Notes: generated from the sequence alone by a model not told the origin. DNA of 64,000 nt from Athripsodes cinereus (GCA_947579605.1 OX388329.1:28126693-28190692); one strand, 5' to 3'; numbered from the stretch's first letter, positions 45,573 to 57,000 are shown. Translations and numbers: made by a program.

Positions 45573-45629
45573 CTTGACAGACTTGGCGTAGTTCACCAAT
45601 TGGTTTGTTGCTGGTTCCCTTTCAGCCAT
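45573..45629 (-). CDS. Cat: Catalase, first coding exon (residues 1-19)
   Basis: ATG at 45629-45627 opens 19 codons, MAEREPATNQLVNYAKSVK, ending in phase 0 at a GTATGT donor. This is the short N-terminal arm expected in animal catalases (x-R-x-PATxQLxxYKxxxK), and it joins directly to [15 protein letters not shown] of the exon at 20009-21475. The joined length and the positions of His73, Asn146 and Tyr356 all sit two residues before the human numbering, which supports this start and splice. At 57 bases it is easy to miss, and it lies 24 kb from the rest of the gene. Confidence 0.95.
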
Positions 45630-45722
45630 TGTTATTTAGAATGTAATATTTATCTTCGAACTGAAGAACCCACACTGTATCCTCGAGTACACAAGAATGC
45701 AGACAAACGTCAAACTCGTTCC

Positions 45723-45730
45723 TTTATATA
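45723..45730 (-). promoter_or_regulatory. TATA-like box of catalase
   Basis: TATATAAA on the minus strand, 94 bases upstream of the ATG. Transcription would start about 30 bases downstream, near 45695, giving a 5' UTR of about 65-70 bases. Confidence 0.55.
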
Positions 45731-45813
45731 TTGTTCTGATATAGCGACAGTGTTTATGCCGGCGGAATTGTCAAGTTGGCATAGTGTTGGGCATACGCCG
45801 CATTGTTATTGTT

Positions 45814-45821
45814 TATCGATA
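45814..45821. promoter_or_regulatory. DREF-type element upstream of catalase
   Basis: A perfect TATCGATA palindrome about 85 bases upstream of the TATA-like box. This is the core of the DRE bound by DREF in Drosophila, where catalase has been reported as a DREF target. The site is seen directly; its use in this species is inferred. Confidence 0.5.
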
Positions 45822-45923
45822 AAAGAGTAACACATCAACCGATTGATATTTCGATGTTATATTAATGTTATTATTTTGTTTTCAACATTTTTTAAGTTAC
45901 TGCTTTTATTGCAGCCTAATAGG

Positions 45924-46652
45924 TAATGTCCGACCGAAACTACTTTTTACGACCGAAACCGAACTTCGACTTCGGTCTTAGCTTTGGCCGAAACCGAAAC
46001 TTATTTATTTATTTATTTTATTATTCGCTGTATATTGTTTACAATAATACAAATTAACATAGAAAATATCATTTATACAATTCAATGTACAGAGGGCGAG
46101 TTTATCGTTAAAATGCGATGTCTTCCAACTAACCATTATGTAATTATAAATTATAAGGTCAGTGTTTTTGTGGAAAGAAAACTAAATAATATATCATAAT
46201 CAGTCAGTATTTTAATCTTTACTGCACAACAGCAAATGTTTTACTGAACGAAAGTAGTTAAATAGATACCTAACCTACAGAGTCGTACGTTAGCCCAAGC
46301 ATTATTTTTTTTATATAAAACAAGGTAAATTTCGTTATTTATTATTCATGAACTACCTCACATAAAAAGTGATATAAAACATACCTCCTTTGAAGTGATC
46401 ACCTCAAACTGAAAAATTCACGGCGCGCAGATAAAAACGAAGGAACTCAATAAGTTGTAACATGACTTTGAGAGCGAATGCGATAAAATGACACTTCGTC
46501 TCTCGCTCCTCAGTGCACCGAACATGTCCGAGCGCAACGCGAAAACTCACGAATCCAGTTTCGGTTACAGACATAGTTTCAGCTGGATTTATTAGCCAAA
46601 ACCCGTTTTTTGCCTGAAACTAAGCCGAAACCGAAATTTCGGTCAGATACTA
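45924..46652. mobile_element. hAT-like non-autonomous element with CCGAAACCGAA repeats
   Basis: The left end TAATGTCCGACCGAAA and the right end TTTCGGTCAGATACTA are imperfect inverted copies; TAATG fits the hAT YARNG rule. The flanks CTAATAGG (45916-45923) and AAAATAGG (46653-46660) agree at 6 of 8 bases, consistent with an old 8-bp duplication. CCGAAACCGAA motifs cluster at both ends. It sits about 200 bp upstream of the catalase TATA-like box, so it may have brought sequence near the promoter. A LINE-J 3' end lies inside it. Confidence 0.65.
46003..46125 (-). mobile_element. LINE-J 3' end inside the hAT-like element
   Basis: Starts with (TTTA)n and contains GTACAGAGGGCGAGTTTATC and TCTTCCAACTAACC, the reverse complement of the LINE-J 3' UTR block. 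Confidence 0.65.
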
Positions 46653-46664
46653 AAAATAGGGAAT

Positions 46665-46910
46665 TAAACAGTAGCCGATAATATACAACCAGTGAAATAA
46701 TATAGACGATTGATAACTTGTTTAATGATGAATTTGGGTTTTCAATAAATTTAATGCACCCCAATAAATCATAAGTTTAAATTTATCAGGCCACCGGACA
46801 CTACATTAAATAATAAACATAATAATACGTCAATCCAACTATCTCGGGCGTGAGATATATTGATTTTAATGTTCTCAAAATTGAACTGGCCCACTACCTT
46901 GATTTTCTAC
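46665..46910. other. Flank of the hAT-like element, nothing recognised
   Basis: Short AT-rich spacer. Confidence 0.3.
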
Positions 46911-46949
46911 ATATTATCAGCGTTATAATTGGCTCAGGCCGTGAATTTT

Positions 46950-47960
46950 GCCACAAAGTGACATAAAGTGTTACATAGAATATATGTAACGATAACATAA
47001 ATGTTACACAAAAAAGTTACATAAAATTGTAAAGCTAAGTTCTCATAAGTTAAATTTACAGGGAGAAAAATAGAACAATGGGTGATTAAAATTGGTAATG
47101 CATGTTTACTATTTTTTATGTTATTATTGTAGTTACGGATACATAGTAAGCTACAGCTACTATTTAAATATTGTAATATTTAGTCTGATCACGGATAGAG
47201 AGATTATTAGGTTGTTACATTTTTTTTTATTTTATTCAATTTTGACATTTATTTTCGATATGTCGAACGCGATGATCCATCTTCTTTTAGATAATGGGCC
47301 TGGTAATTTTTTTTCGAAATTGGGATCATATTATACTATTGAAGAATCGTCAGTAATACGCCAAGAAAATCTTCCTTTGCCTTTATTGCGTAAAAAAATA
47401 CCTTGTAACTATTATTCCAATTGATATCTGTAACCTGCCCAATATAGTGCATAGCTCTCTTTTCCGAATTAAATTTTACGATTACGTAGCTATTTTCTAC
47501 AACTTCTTGTTGTCCCGTCATATCTGTATTCGCATAGCTATGTGTTAATGAAAGTGTTTGATGTAAACTGAACTTTACTGATGATTTTATGTAACGTTAC
47601 ATTAATTTTTGTGTAACGTGTTACATAAGCGTTACATAGCCGTTACATAAACTCACTATTTTGGTCTTTAATCAATGAAAACACATGTATTTCTAGCTAA
47701 AATCACCATCACATGATTACTTTAATCTTTAACTATAGTTTGCAATATAATTTTGATAAGAATGTGTCTTACTTACGATAATATCTTCAAAAACAATCTA
47801 CGTAACGACGTGACGATGCCCGACCGCACCGACAAACAATTAGATTACTCTTTTATCTTTAGATAAAAATTATTCTACCACGTGATTTTATGCAAATAAA
47901 AGTTCTCAAATTCCGTTACATAAAAAAAGTTACATAAAATCATAAACCCGGTACATCAAC
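46950..47960 (-). mobile_element. DNA-transposon remnant with GTTACATAA repeats
   Basis: GTTACATAA-like motifs cluster at 46968-47030, 47590-47655 and 47915-47940. Between them, on the minus strand from 47521, runs a decayed frame: MTGQQEVVENSYVIVKFNSE, KRAMHYIGQVTDINWNNSYK, then after a frameshift FLRNKGKGRFSWRITDDSSI and LPGPLSKRR. This SYVxVxF...xxYIGxV...F pattern is a C-terminal domain I know from transposon-derived insect proteins. The superfamily is not clear and the ends are approximate. Confidence 0.45.
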
Positions 47961-47969
47961 AAAAAACTT

Positions 47970-49600
47970 TAATTATATAATGAAATAAGCAATTATATAC
48001 ATATAATACTATATAAAAAATAAGCCAATTTAATGATGGTTTTGGAATAGTTATTATTATAACTGTAGGCATAATAACAATTTCAAAATATTAAGAAAAT
48101 CTGTCTTACGTAGTAGAGGAGACACGCGATTTTTTGGGGAAAAATGTGTTTTTTTGGCACAATCATTATTTTTCCACTTTAATATTAATAAAATCGATGC
48201 GAAATTATATTGTGTGGTTTGTTTATACAATGTGTTTCAATATTCAATAATTAGAATATCTCTATATACCATAAGAAATAAAATATCTCAAGGAGACACG
48301 AGATATGAAAAAAAGTGGCAAAATCTACGGCCTGACCCAATTACTGACGTTTCAGGAAAGATTTTTTCTTAGTTAAGTTTTCTTTTTCCCATATACACGC
48401 AGGTATATCAAGAGCGCCCTAAAGTTCTTTTTTAGGGGTGGTAGTCAAATTTATGATTTTACCGTATTATATCCCGATTAAAGTTGGGTTTAATTTAAAG
48501 GGGGGGGGGACTACTAACTATTAAAAATAAATATTGGAGGCTTTTTCCGACATCAATCATTTATTATTTCCTAAGAACGTGTCCCTATCCTCTGGACGCA
48601 AGATAATTAATGAATTGTTAGCAAATTAGTCGTAAATTGTATAAACTTTTTTGAAAAGTTTGCTAATGTTGTTTAATTTTTTATTTGTTTCTTTTCAAAA
48701 TGAATTTCAGTAGATAATAAAAAAAATAACAGTTATTCATAAGAATAATAATCAATATCGATATTTTTCGATTTAAAAGGCAATCGATCATTGGATATTA
48801 CATCACTAGCATCTGTATTCATGGTGTGTGAATGTTTGAAATTGGACATTTCGGGAAATGTAAATGGGTACTATAATTTTACAGTACAAAAATTGTACAC
48901 ATTCCAAAATAATAATAATATGATTTTTCACTCTATTACATTAATATGGTAATGGTCTCTTTCCTACTTATACTTAATAACTGAAAAAGACAAAAAGGGC
49001 TCCTATATTAAAAAAAAAACACTTAATGTCCTTCAACTTATGACAACAACACTTATGCATTTGGTCCCATTACCAATTTTTTCTTTGCAACATAGGTGAT
49101 GATGATAAAAGGATAAAAATAAAAACAAAACAAATCAGATAAACATATTTAATTTGTGAATATTAAAACATCCAGGTCCTTAAATATAAATATTGTTATT
49201 ATATAAATTAAATATTATCATATCTATCCAGCAAACATTTAGTCGGTACAAAAGACATTACTTAAAAGAGAAATTGCAATTTAAATTAAAATATATACCT
49301 ATATTCTGGCCATGGGCCGAGTCTCGTACCATATTGTTTCGCATATTAAATAATACAATAGTTTAATTTTTTTAGTGTATTATATTGCTAATAAATTAAT
49401 AATCTCAGAAATATAATTTAAAAGTGCCACAAAGAAATAAAATAAACAAATAACATTTCATTTCAAATAATATTATATTAGATATATAGTACGAACAATA
49501 ATATAAAGCTTTAGCGTATTCAGGTTAAAATTATATTGGGTATATAATAATCTATGAATGTTTTGCAAAAATCAAATAATGAAATTCAAATAAAACTCTC
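47970..49600. other. AT-rich intergenic DNA, nothing recognised
   Basis: A run of G near 48501 and a 72-codon frame (48154-48372, +) without family character. Confidence 0.4.
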
Positions 49601-49604
49601 GAAT

Positions 49605-49685
49605 TGAATGCAGATGGCTCAGAATCAGAGAAAAAATATATAAACAGAGGAAACTTTCATCCAAGAGTGGACAGGAATAGACTGA
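49605..49685 (+). pseudogene. RTE-like LINE C-terminal scrap
   Basis: The frame reads MQMAQNQRKNI, stop, TEETFIQEWTGID and a stop. It resembles the MAxxRxxWxxLEEAFTQxWT end of RTE-type LINE proteins. Confidence 0.5.
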
Positions 49686-50231
49686 GAAAAAGAGAAATTG
49701 TTTAAAAAGAAGAAATTGTAACTGTCTTTACTGTGAAGAGTGTTTGGGTTTACTTCAACTCAAAATTCATCTTTATTAAGTTTGCATTCCCTATACTAAG
49801 GGTGAGTTTAGCCCAATTTGCACCAAATTCTTAGAATTACATATATATGTCATAGGAGTGATAATATTTGTTTGTCTAAACTGTCAGGAACTTTGTGGGA
49901 TGATAAAATGAAATCACGACATTGTCAAAGAGAAAATTCAATAAAATTGAACAGTTTTCATCTTAAGTCATGCAATTTATGAAAATTCCCGTGTTTTTTT
50001 ACATGTATATCAAAGAAAAACAATTTATTTATTTAGTTCTTGCAAAACATTCACATTACAATGATCACTGGCTTCTAATCATACATATTTTGTAATTATT
50101 ACAAAATATAAATATTATTGATGGTAAATATTTTATGACATGTATTATCATAAAATTATGACAGAAATTATATTAAAAAATCAACACACCAAACATTTGG
50201 TATGAAAATTGATCAACTTAAACACATAAAT

Positions 50232-50357
50232 TAGATAAGTTGGAAGAAATCGTACCCCCGCGATAAACTCACCCTCTGTATATTGATTGTATTTAATATT
50301 GACATACTTATAAATGAAATTGCTTATAATCATTGTATTGTAAAGAATAAATAAATG
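50232..50357 (+). mobile_element. LINE-J 3' UTR copy
   Basis: AGATAAGTTGGAAGAAATCG, CGCGATAAACTCACCCTCTG and TATATTGATTGTATTTAATA, ending TTGTAAAGAATAAATAAATG. Confidence 0.75.
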
Positions 50358-50912
50358 TTTAGTTAAGATAATAATGCTTTTGTTACATCAAGGATGTATG
50401 TTAGAAGGAACTAAGTAACAATCTATTCTTTCTATATCAAAGTCTTTTAAACAATTTTCAATCCGTAGTACGATAAAATATGATGAAATAATATTAATAC
50501 TTTTATAAAAAATCCTTATAATCATATAAAATACTACAATAGTATCAATACAAACTACAAAGGATATATTTTTATCATTATTTTGTACACTATTAGTATA
50601 TTTCTACGAATATCGATCATAAAAAATGGTTAACATATTATTTATTTCACAATCCATCAGTATTTTGTATGAAAAGTGAATAAAACATTTTAAGATATTG
50701 ATTTGTTAAAAAATAAAAATGCATAGTAGTGTAAACTTTTCTCTGCTGCACATAAATAAGTATACCTGCACTGACACCCCGCTATATAAATGTATAAGAG
50801 TGTTCACAATGCTGGCTATAATAAAAAATATTGCAAATATTTATTACTTTTTTTATTGCATATCTAGGATAATAAGGACTTAAAATATTCACATCCCAAA
50901 AAAGGAACAGAC

Positions 50913-51038
50913 GAGATATCTCATTTTTGACATAGTGCCTACTATGAACGAGATATCTCGTTTTTGACTTAGTGCCCACTATGAACGAGATATCTCAACT
51001 CTGGCATGCGGTGCAAGAATTTTTGGATGAAATATCTC
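50913..51038. repeat. Tandem repeat of 37 bp carrying a GAGATATCTC palindrome
   Basis: The palindrome starts at 50913, 50950 and 50987, exactly 37 bases apart, with the linker TTTTTGACWTAGTGCCYACT in between. A degenerate fourth GAAATATCTC lies at 51029. No coding or transposon context was recognised. Confidence 0.8.
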
Positions 51039-51317
51039 ATCTCTAGCAGCTTAAGGGTTGGAAAGTTTAGTAAATAGGGCAAATATAATGTGTCTGTCTT
51101 ATTTGGAGCATAGTTTCATCTTTCAGTAGAAAATCTTATTTTATATTGGATCGCATTATTGTTGATTATTTTTTTTAATTTATCAATATTAAATATTAAA
51201 TTTTATTTATTCATAATGATTTGCATATCATTAAATATTTTTTGGTTTTACTTCATTTATTATTGTTGACTTTTCATTATAATAAGTATTTTTTTTTATC
51301 TATTATTATTATTCAGT

Positions 51318-51635
51318 ACTCTTGAGAATGCCCATTGAAGTGGGCGAAAACTTCTTCCTGGCACTGTCCCAGCTTATTGCCACTGAAGGCTGTTGGGGTC
51401 GGCTCATCTCGTTCTGAGGTTATACACTCTCCTGTTTATTATATCATTTTCATCCAGGCCATTTCTCCGCAGGATTCTATTGCATTGTGTCATCCAAGTA
51501 TTCTTTTTTGAAGTGGGCGAAAACGTTAGAGTTTAAATAAATAAAGTGAAAATATAACAGTGTTTATAATTATTTATAAATTATTTAATATGAATTTTCA
51601 GTGTGAACACAAACACCCTTCAACAATTATTATTT
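51318..51635 (+). repeat. Hammerhead-like repeat copy, split by a LINE insertion
   Basis: ACTC, TTGAGAA (51322-51328), GCCCA/TGGGC stem and GAAA are followed by a 156-bp insertion. After the duplicated TTGAAGTGGGCGAAAAC (51335-51351; second copy, with an upstream T-run, at 51508-51524) the repeat continues ACGT, TA, GAGT; GAGT pairs with ACTC, so the uninterrupted sequence fits the same architecture as motifs 1-3. The core departs from CTGANGA at two positions, including the G expected to act in catalysis, so this copy should be inactive. The AT-rich end matches 29338-29480. Confidence 0.6.
51352..51507 (-). mobile_element. 5'-truncated RTE-like LINE with 16-17-bp target duplication
   Basis: The minus strand reads KNTWMTQCNRILRRNGLDEN, then DIINRRVYNLRTR, a stop and ADPN, ending GTGCCAGGAAGAAG. 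This is the W-x-...-GL-x-x-x-D-x-x-x-R-x-x-x-x-x-x-TR-ADP end of an RTE-like LINE. The flanking direct repeat TGAAGTGGGCGAAAAC is exact over at least 16 bp. Confidence 0.75.
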
Positions 51636-51734
51636 ATGTTTTTCGTACATGCAGTTAACTTTATTTTTTCTTTTGTCTGTTAATTTATTCAATTGTATTT
51701 TCAACAAGTAAAAGGCTTACGCTGTATACTATGA

Positions 51735-51797
51735 GAAAATAATGTAAATTAATGTATAATGATGATGTACAAAAAGAATAAATAAATAAAAATAAAT
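51735..51797 (+). mobile_element. LINE 3' tail like that at 38731-38868
   Basis: TGTATAATGATGATGTACAA, then AAAGAATAAATAAATAAA. Confidence 0.45.
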
Positions 51798-52257
51798 TTG
51801 TAATCGTCTACAGAATTCTTAAATATATCCATGTTGTTTTACAAATAAAACAAACATCTTAAAATGGTTGATTTGCTTTTCTTACAAAACACTGAAATTA
51901 CATGTCTTACTGGGCACCCAAAATAGTACAATTTGAACTCTAACTATAATAATGATAATATTTATATTTTCTGTAGCTATTTTTATAAAATACACTATTA
52001 TTGGCAGGGTCAGTTATCGTAACGCTAGAAAAAGTTTACCATTAAGCAAAATAGGGATCAATAAAGCACATCTGTTGAACTCAACTTTTATCACTTCAGC
52101 ACTTTCAATCTATTATAAATGTATCTTATATTACATATATAAATATAAAACATAGCTCTAACTAAAAAAAAATATGTCTGGTTAATAAAAGTAAATCTAC
52201 GTAGACTACTGATCAACCACCATTAATCAAATTTGATTGATTAATTGATTTATACAT

Positions 52258-52450
52258 TCATCATCGCATCTCCCACAATAAAGATTGTCAGTGGACTAAC
52301 TGCATTTAATAATAAACATTCCAAGTTGTCCTCATCGTACCAAAATAAAAGCAGTAATCTTCATAATCGCTGCGTTAAAGTGTTAATGTTTTACGAATAT
52401 CTTCCTGTTACAGAAAAAAATAGGAGCCCTGTCTATTCCAGGAACTGCAC
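52258..52450 (-). repeat. SINE-B copy 8, degenerate
   Basis: CATCATCGCATCTCCCACAA, GTGGACTAACTGCA and TTGTCCTCATCGTACC align to SINE-B on the minus strand; the head region with CTGTTACAG is still visible near 52405. Confidence 0.55.
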
Positions 52451-52482
52451 AGATAGTTTTAATATATCTTAGCGGAGCAAGG

Positions 52483-52602
52483 TTAGATGGATAGATTGCA
52501 TCTTTGTGATAAACTTGCTCTCATCAGTATAACGGTTACATTTAATGTTGGGACTAAATTTTTGGATTCAATTGCTTGTGATCAGTGGACAATAGAGAAA
52601 TA
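52483..52602 (+). mobile_element. LINE-J 3' UTR copy, degenerate
   Basis: GGTTAGATGGATAGATTGCA, TTGTGATAAACTTGCTCTCA and a distal AATAGAGAAATAAA. Confidence 0.55.
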
Positions 52603-52609
52603 AATTTTT

Positions 52610-53145
52610 TATGCACTATTTGATCTGATTGGTGGTCGTCAATTTGTCTATTTTGATCTACGTTTATTAACAAGACAGAATACAATTGTATAAATTCATA
52701 TTACAATATATAATATTGAATACCATTACATAGTTATGTCTTTATTTCCATCAACAAACTGCGGTTAACTATGAAAGTATTCAATGCTAATAATAGTACT
52801 ACATAGTAAAACTCTTACATTTTATTGACATTTGAATTAAATATATAATTATTATCAATATACATCATACAAATGAATATGGGTTATATATTGTATGTTT
52901 ACAATCACAGTGTAACAGCACTTAACCTCTACTATTTTAAATAATTTTCAAATATCAGTACCAAATTGAGAGTATGCGGAAAGCAATTATTGAAAAGCAT
53001 GCAATTGTATGTAACTTGATAAAAAATTGGTTACTAATACGATCAACAGTTATTTTAAACTGTAACTATTAAATTCCAGGGATGTTCTTGTGTAAAAAAT
53101 ACGTAAAAATGCATTTTTGATATATCATTTTCTTCTACTGATATT
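52610..53145. other. AT-rich intergenic DNA, nothing recognised
   Basis: No supported feature. Confidence 0.4.
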
Positions 53146-53154
53146 ATTTTTATT

Positions 53155-53287
53155 TATTTATTCATTCTTCATTTTACATTGAAAACAATCAATTTTATAG
53201 AAAAATATAATATTTAAATTAAATACAATCAATACACAGAGGGCGAGTTTATCGCAAAGTCACGACTTCTTCCAACTATCCCAATGT
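53155..53287 (-). mobile_element. LINE-J 3' UTR copy
   Basis: Starts TTTATTTATTCATTCTTCAT (inverted AATAAA tail) and contains ATACACAGAGGGCGAGTTTA and TCTTCCAACTATCCC. Confidence 0.7.
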
Positions 53288-53289
53288 AA

Positions 53290-53395
53290 TTAGCCATAAG
53301 CGGGGTAGTCTGTGGACTAACTGCAAATAATGAAAATGAAAATTGTCTTCTCTGTGTCAAATTCAGTCAAAATCTGGGTTTCAGAACACCCAAAT
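53290..53395 (-). repeat. SINE-B copy 9, degenerate
   Basis: GCCATAAGCGGGGTAGTCTG, TGGACTAACTGCA and TTGTCTTCTCTGTGTCAA align to SINE-B. It directly abuts the LINE-J copy. Confidence 0.55.
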
Positions 53396-53399
53396 AAAT

Positions 53400-54035
53400 A
53401 AAAAAACATACAGCATTTATTTTGCTTATGTCGTGAAGGCTGGATTCTTTCAATTGAAATCCGTGATTGTACCATCCAGCTATTGAGCTCATTGATTTGG
53501 ACTGATAAAGATTACAAAAAGATATATCACAGTATGATAGTATGTATTAAAATAATCCAAAGAGTATTTAAAATAACTGTTGATCACACGACAGCTTTAA
53601 AAGCTATACCATTGAGAAAAATTTGAATTAACATTGCTTGCACCTTAGTGACAACAGACAATATATCTACGAATTACGTTGTATCCAATACTCTTTCAAA
53701 AAAATTGTTATGCGTAGATAATTTTCTAATTCCAAGATTGTTACCAGGTATACATCAATAATGTTTATACAAGGAGTTTTCAATAAAACATTATCATGTC
53801 ATGTACGCCAATAATTTAATCCACATTTTTAAAACTACACACTAAATATTCACGATACAAAATAGAATAAATTTCTATTATTAATAATTTTTAGTCGTCA
53901 AAGTTTAACATCTCTCAGTCATGAAATAAATAAATATGAAAAATACCAAATACAAAAAAAAATCAGGCACAATAATTAATACAATTTGAACTTGGTGTTA
54001 TTGCTTCAAGATTACATCATTCGTATTTATAATAT
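53400..54035. other. AT-rich intergenic DNA, nothing recognised
   Basis: No supported feature. Confidence 0.4.
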
Positions 54036-54045
54036 ATATATATAT

Positions 54046-57000
54046 TAGTGATGTAACGAATATTCGCATTCGCATTCGCATTCGCGAATATTCGCATATT
54101 TCAAAGTATTCGCATTCGCATTCGCAAAAAAATATGCGAATGTTTTGCGAATATTATTTTAGTAATAAAGTATCTGGTCTGTTCCGTGTTGGCCACATTT
54201 GTTGTATTGTTTCCTGTGTTCGTTTGCTTGATGATGTTAATATTATTAGGAGAAATATGCATTTGTGGAGATTTAATTTATATGTTTGTTTTAAGTATTA
54301 CAACTGCTATGAGTATAGGGCCCTACAATAATTTTATATTCTATTTAAGGAATATTTATATCATACTACAAGGTGAACCACACTAAAGTATTCTCTCAGA
54401 ATTTTCGGGGCTTGAAGACTAAGATCGAGGAGTTTAGAGCAAACTTATTTGCAAATAGTTATGATATAATTGTTCTGACGGAAGCTTGGCTAAATTGTGG
54501 CATATTTGACAGCGAACTTTTTCAAAACGAATATACAGTTTACCGCAAGGATAGGGATTTCATGTTGAGTGGTAAAAGGGATGGAGGTGGGGTCTTAATT
54601 GCTGTGGATCGGACACTAGGATATTCATCCACTCTTGTTTGGGATGATACTGGTGAAAGTTTTTTTTACCAGTATTCGTTTTTCATCGGTAACGCATGAA
54701 AAAATGCTCACCGCTACTGGGTGTAGTATATGTATATACCGCCTTCCACATCCTTAGATACTTAAAACATCTTTTTTTTAAAGTATATCTGAACGTTTAA
54801 TCAGCTATTACGGCAAAACGGATATTTGTCTTATTGGAGATTCCAATATCCCAACAATCCAATGGAAAAAAGACCCCGATGTTGATTCAATCTTTGTTCC
54901 GTATTCTTATTCGTGTCCTGTTGCGCAGTATTTGATAGAATCTATATCTTTTCTCAATATGTTTCAGTCTAACGGAGTTTATAACAGCAATCAAGTTATC
55001 TTGGATTTAGTTCTTTCAACTATTCCGTGTTCTGTTACCAGATGTGACTCTCCACTGGTTGGTAAGGATTCACACTATCCTTCACTGTTGATAGATTATG
55101 AGTTTGAAATTGCTGAGGATTTGTCTCAAAATATGATCCAGAAATTAATATACTTTAAGTCAAACTATTCGGAAATAAATTTTGAACTACAAAGTGTTGA
55201 TTGGGTCAGTGTTTTGGGAAACGGACCGGTGAATAAGATGATTGAATCTTTTTATGGTTATGTTTTGCCAATAATTGAGAAGCATACACCTACATATGAA
55301 GAGGGTGTCACCTAATAATTTTCCCAAATGGTTCTCTAATAGAACTTTATTGTTGTTTAAGAGAAAGTCCAAGGCTTGGCGTAAGTTGAAGATGAACCGT
55401 AATGATTCTGACTACAATTTATTTTTTCAACTAAGAGCTTAGTTGAAGTTGTCGCAGAATCACGATTATAGGTCTTTTATTAATAACACTGAGAAGTCAC
55501 TTAAGGGCAAGTCAAGTCTTTCTTTTCGTTCGTGAATTCCCTTAAAGAATCTAGAGGCTATCCGAGGGTAATGGGTGACGGTGACCAGACTTTGAGCGAT
55601 CCAGAGGGAATTGTGAACTTGTTTTCGACGTTTTTTGGTTCTGCATTTTCACTGAATAATTTACATGATTCTAATACTGAAGAATCGGAAAATATTTTAA
55701 CTAACTCATGTTTATCCACGGTTAACATCTTGAAATCTGATATTCATAAACGTTTATTAGGTATAGATGAGACAAAAGGAGTTGGCCCTGATGATATAGC
55801 ACCAATAATATTAAAGAGATGTGTAAGTCATTTAACCAAACCATTGTATCTGATATTTATTAGGAGTTTACAAGAAGGATGCTTTCCATGCAAATGGAAG
55901 ATGCCTAATATTACTCCTTTGCATAAATCTGGCAGCAAATCGGACGTTCGTAACTACAGACCAATTTCAATTCTATCACCTATTTCAAAAATATTTGAGG
56001 GTATTGTTCGTGAACAAATTACTTTTTTCCTGAAGCCGTATCTTCTTGTAGAGCAGCATGGATTCATGAGTGGAAGATCGACAGTAACAAATCTGATTTT
56101 TTTTTTCTCAGCTATGGACAATTGTATACAGTTGGATGCCATTTATATCGGCTTTCAAAAGGCATTTGATAAAGTAGAACATCGACTTTTTTCAACTAAG
56201 GTGGATTGACTCATATATTTCTGATAGATTGATGACAGTTAAGCTTAACGGTTACTCATCTGGCAGTGTCAGTGTTACATCTGGTGTCCCTCAGGGGTCT
56301 TCTTTGGGTCCTTTATTTTTCACGATATTCATAAACAACATAAAAAAGTGCTTTGACCACTCAGAGCTTCTATTATTTGCGGAGGATTTAAAAATATACT
56401 GTCAAATTCAATTATTGTTTGACTATGAAATGCTTAACGAGGACTTGGAAAGACTACACGAGTACTGTAAAAGAAATAACTTGCACTTGAATCTGGAGAA
56501 GTGTAATCTGATCTCTTTTACCAAAAATAGAAACAAAATTCGATAAATTTACAATATCCATAATCATGATTTAAAAGAAGTAAATAAGATTAGAGATTTA
56601 GGTGTGGTGTTTGACTCTGAGCTTCACTTTGATGATCACGTGAACAAAATTATCGAAGAGAGCAATAAAATACTGGGATTTATTCTGAGATCTACAAAGT
56701 CATTTAGGTTATATGAATCGTATTTGTACTTGTACTTATCGTTATTTCGCTCCAAGCTGGAGGACTGTTCCTCTGTATGGAATCCACATTTTAAAAAATA
56801 TGTCGATCAAGTTGAGAGAACTCAGTCTAAATTCATTCGTTTGGTTAGGAAGAGATTGCTTTATCCTGTATTTATTAAAGATTTGCCTAAATTGGAATTG
56901 TGAAGAGTTTTGCTGGATGCATGCAACCTGAGAAAAATATGCTTGTCCGAATACGATGTGCCTAATATTTTAGATAGGATTAACTTTAGAATGCTTCCTT

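Noticed and set aside
45600..45830. 76-codon plus-strand frame across the catalase first exon
   Set aside because: It is antisense to exon 1 and the promoter and has no family character.
47092..47424. 110-codon plus-strand frame with membrane-like N-terminus
   Set aside because: It is antisense to the transposon-derived frame at 47250-47521, and its hydrophobic part comes from AT-rich bias.
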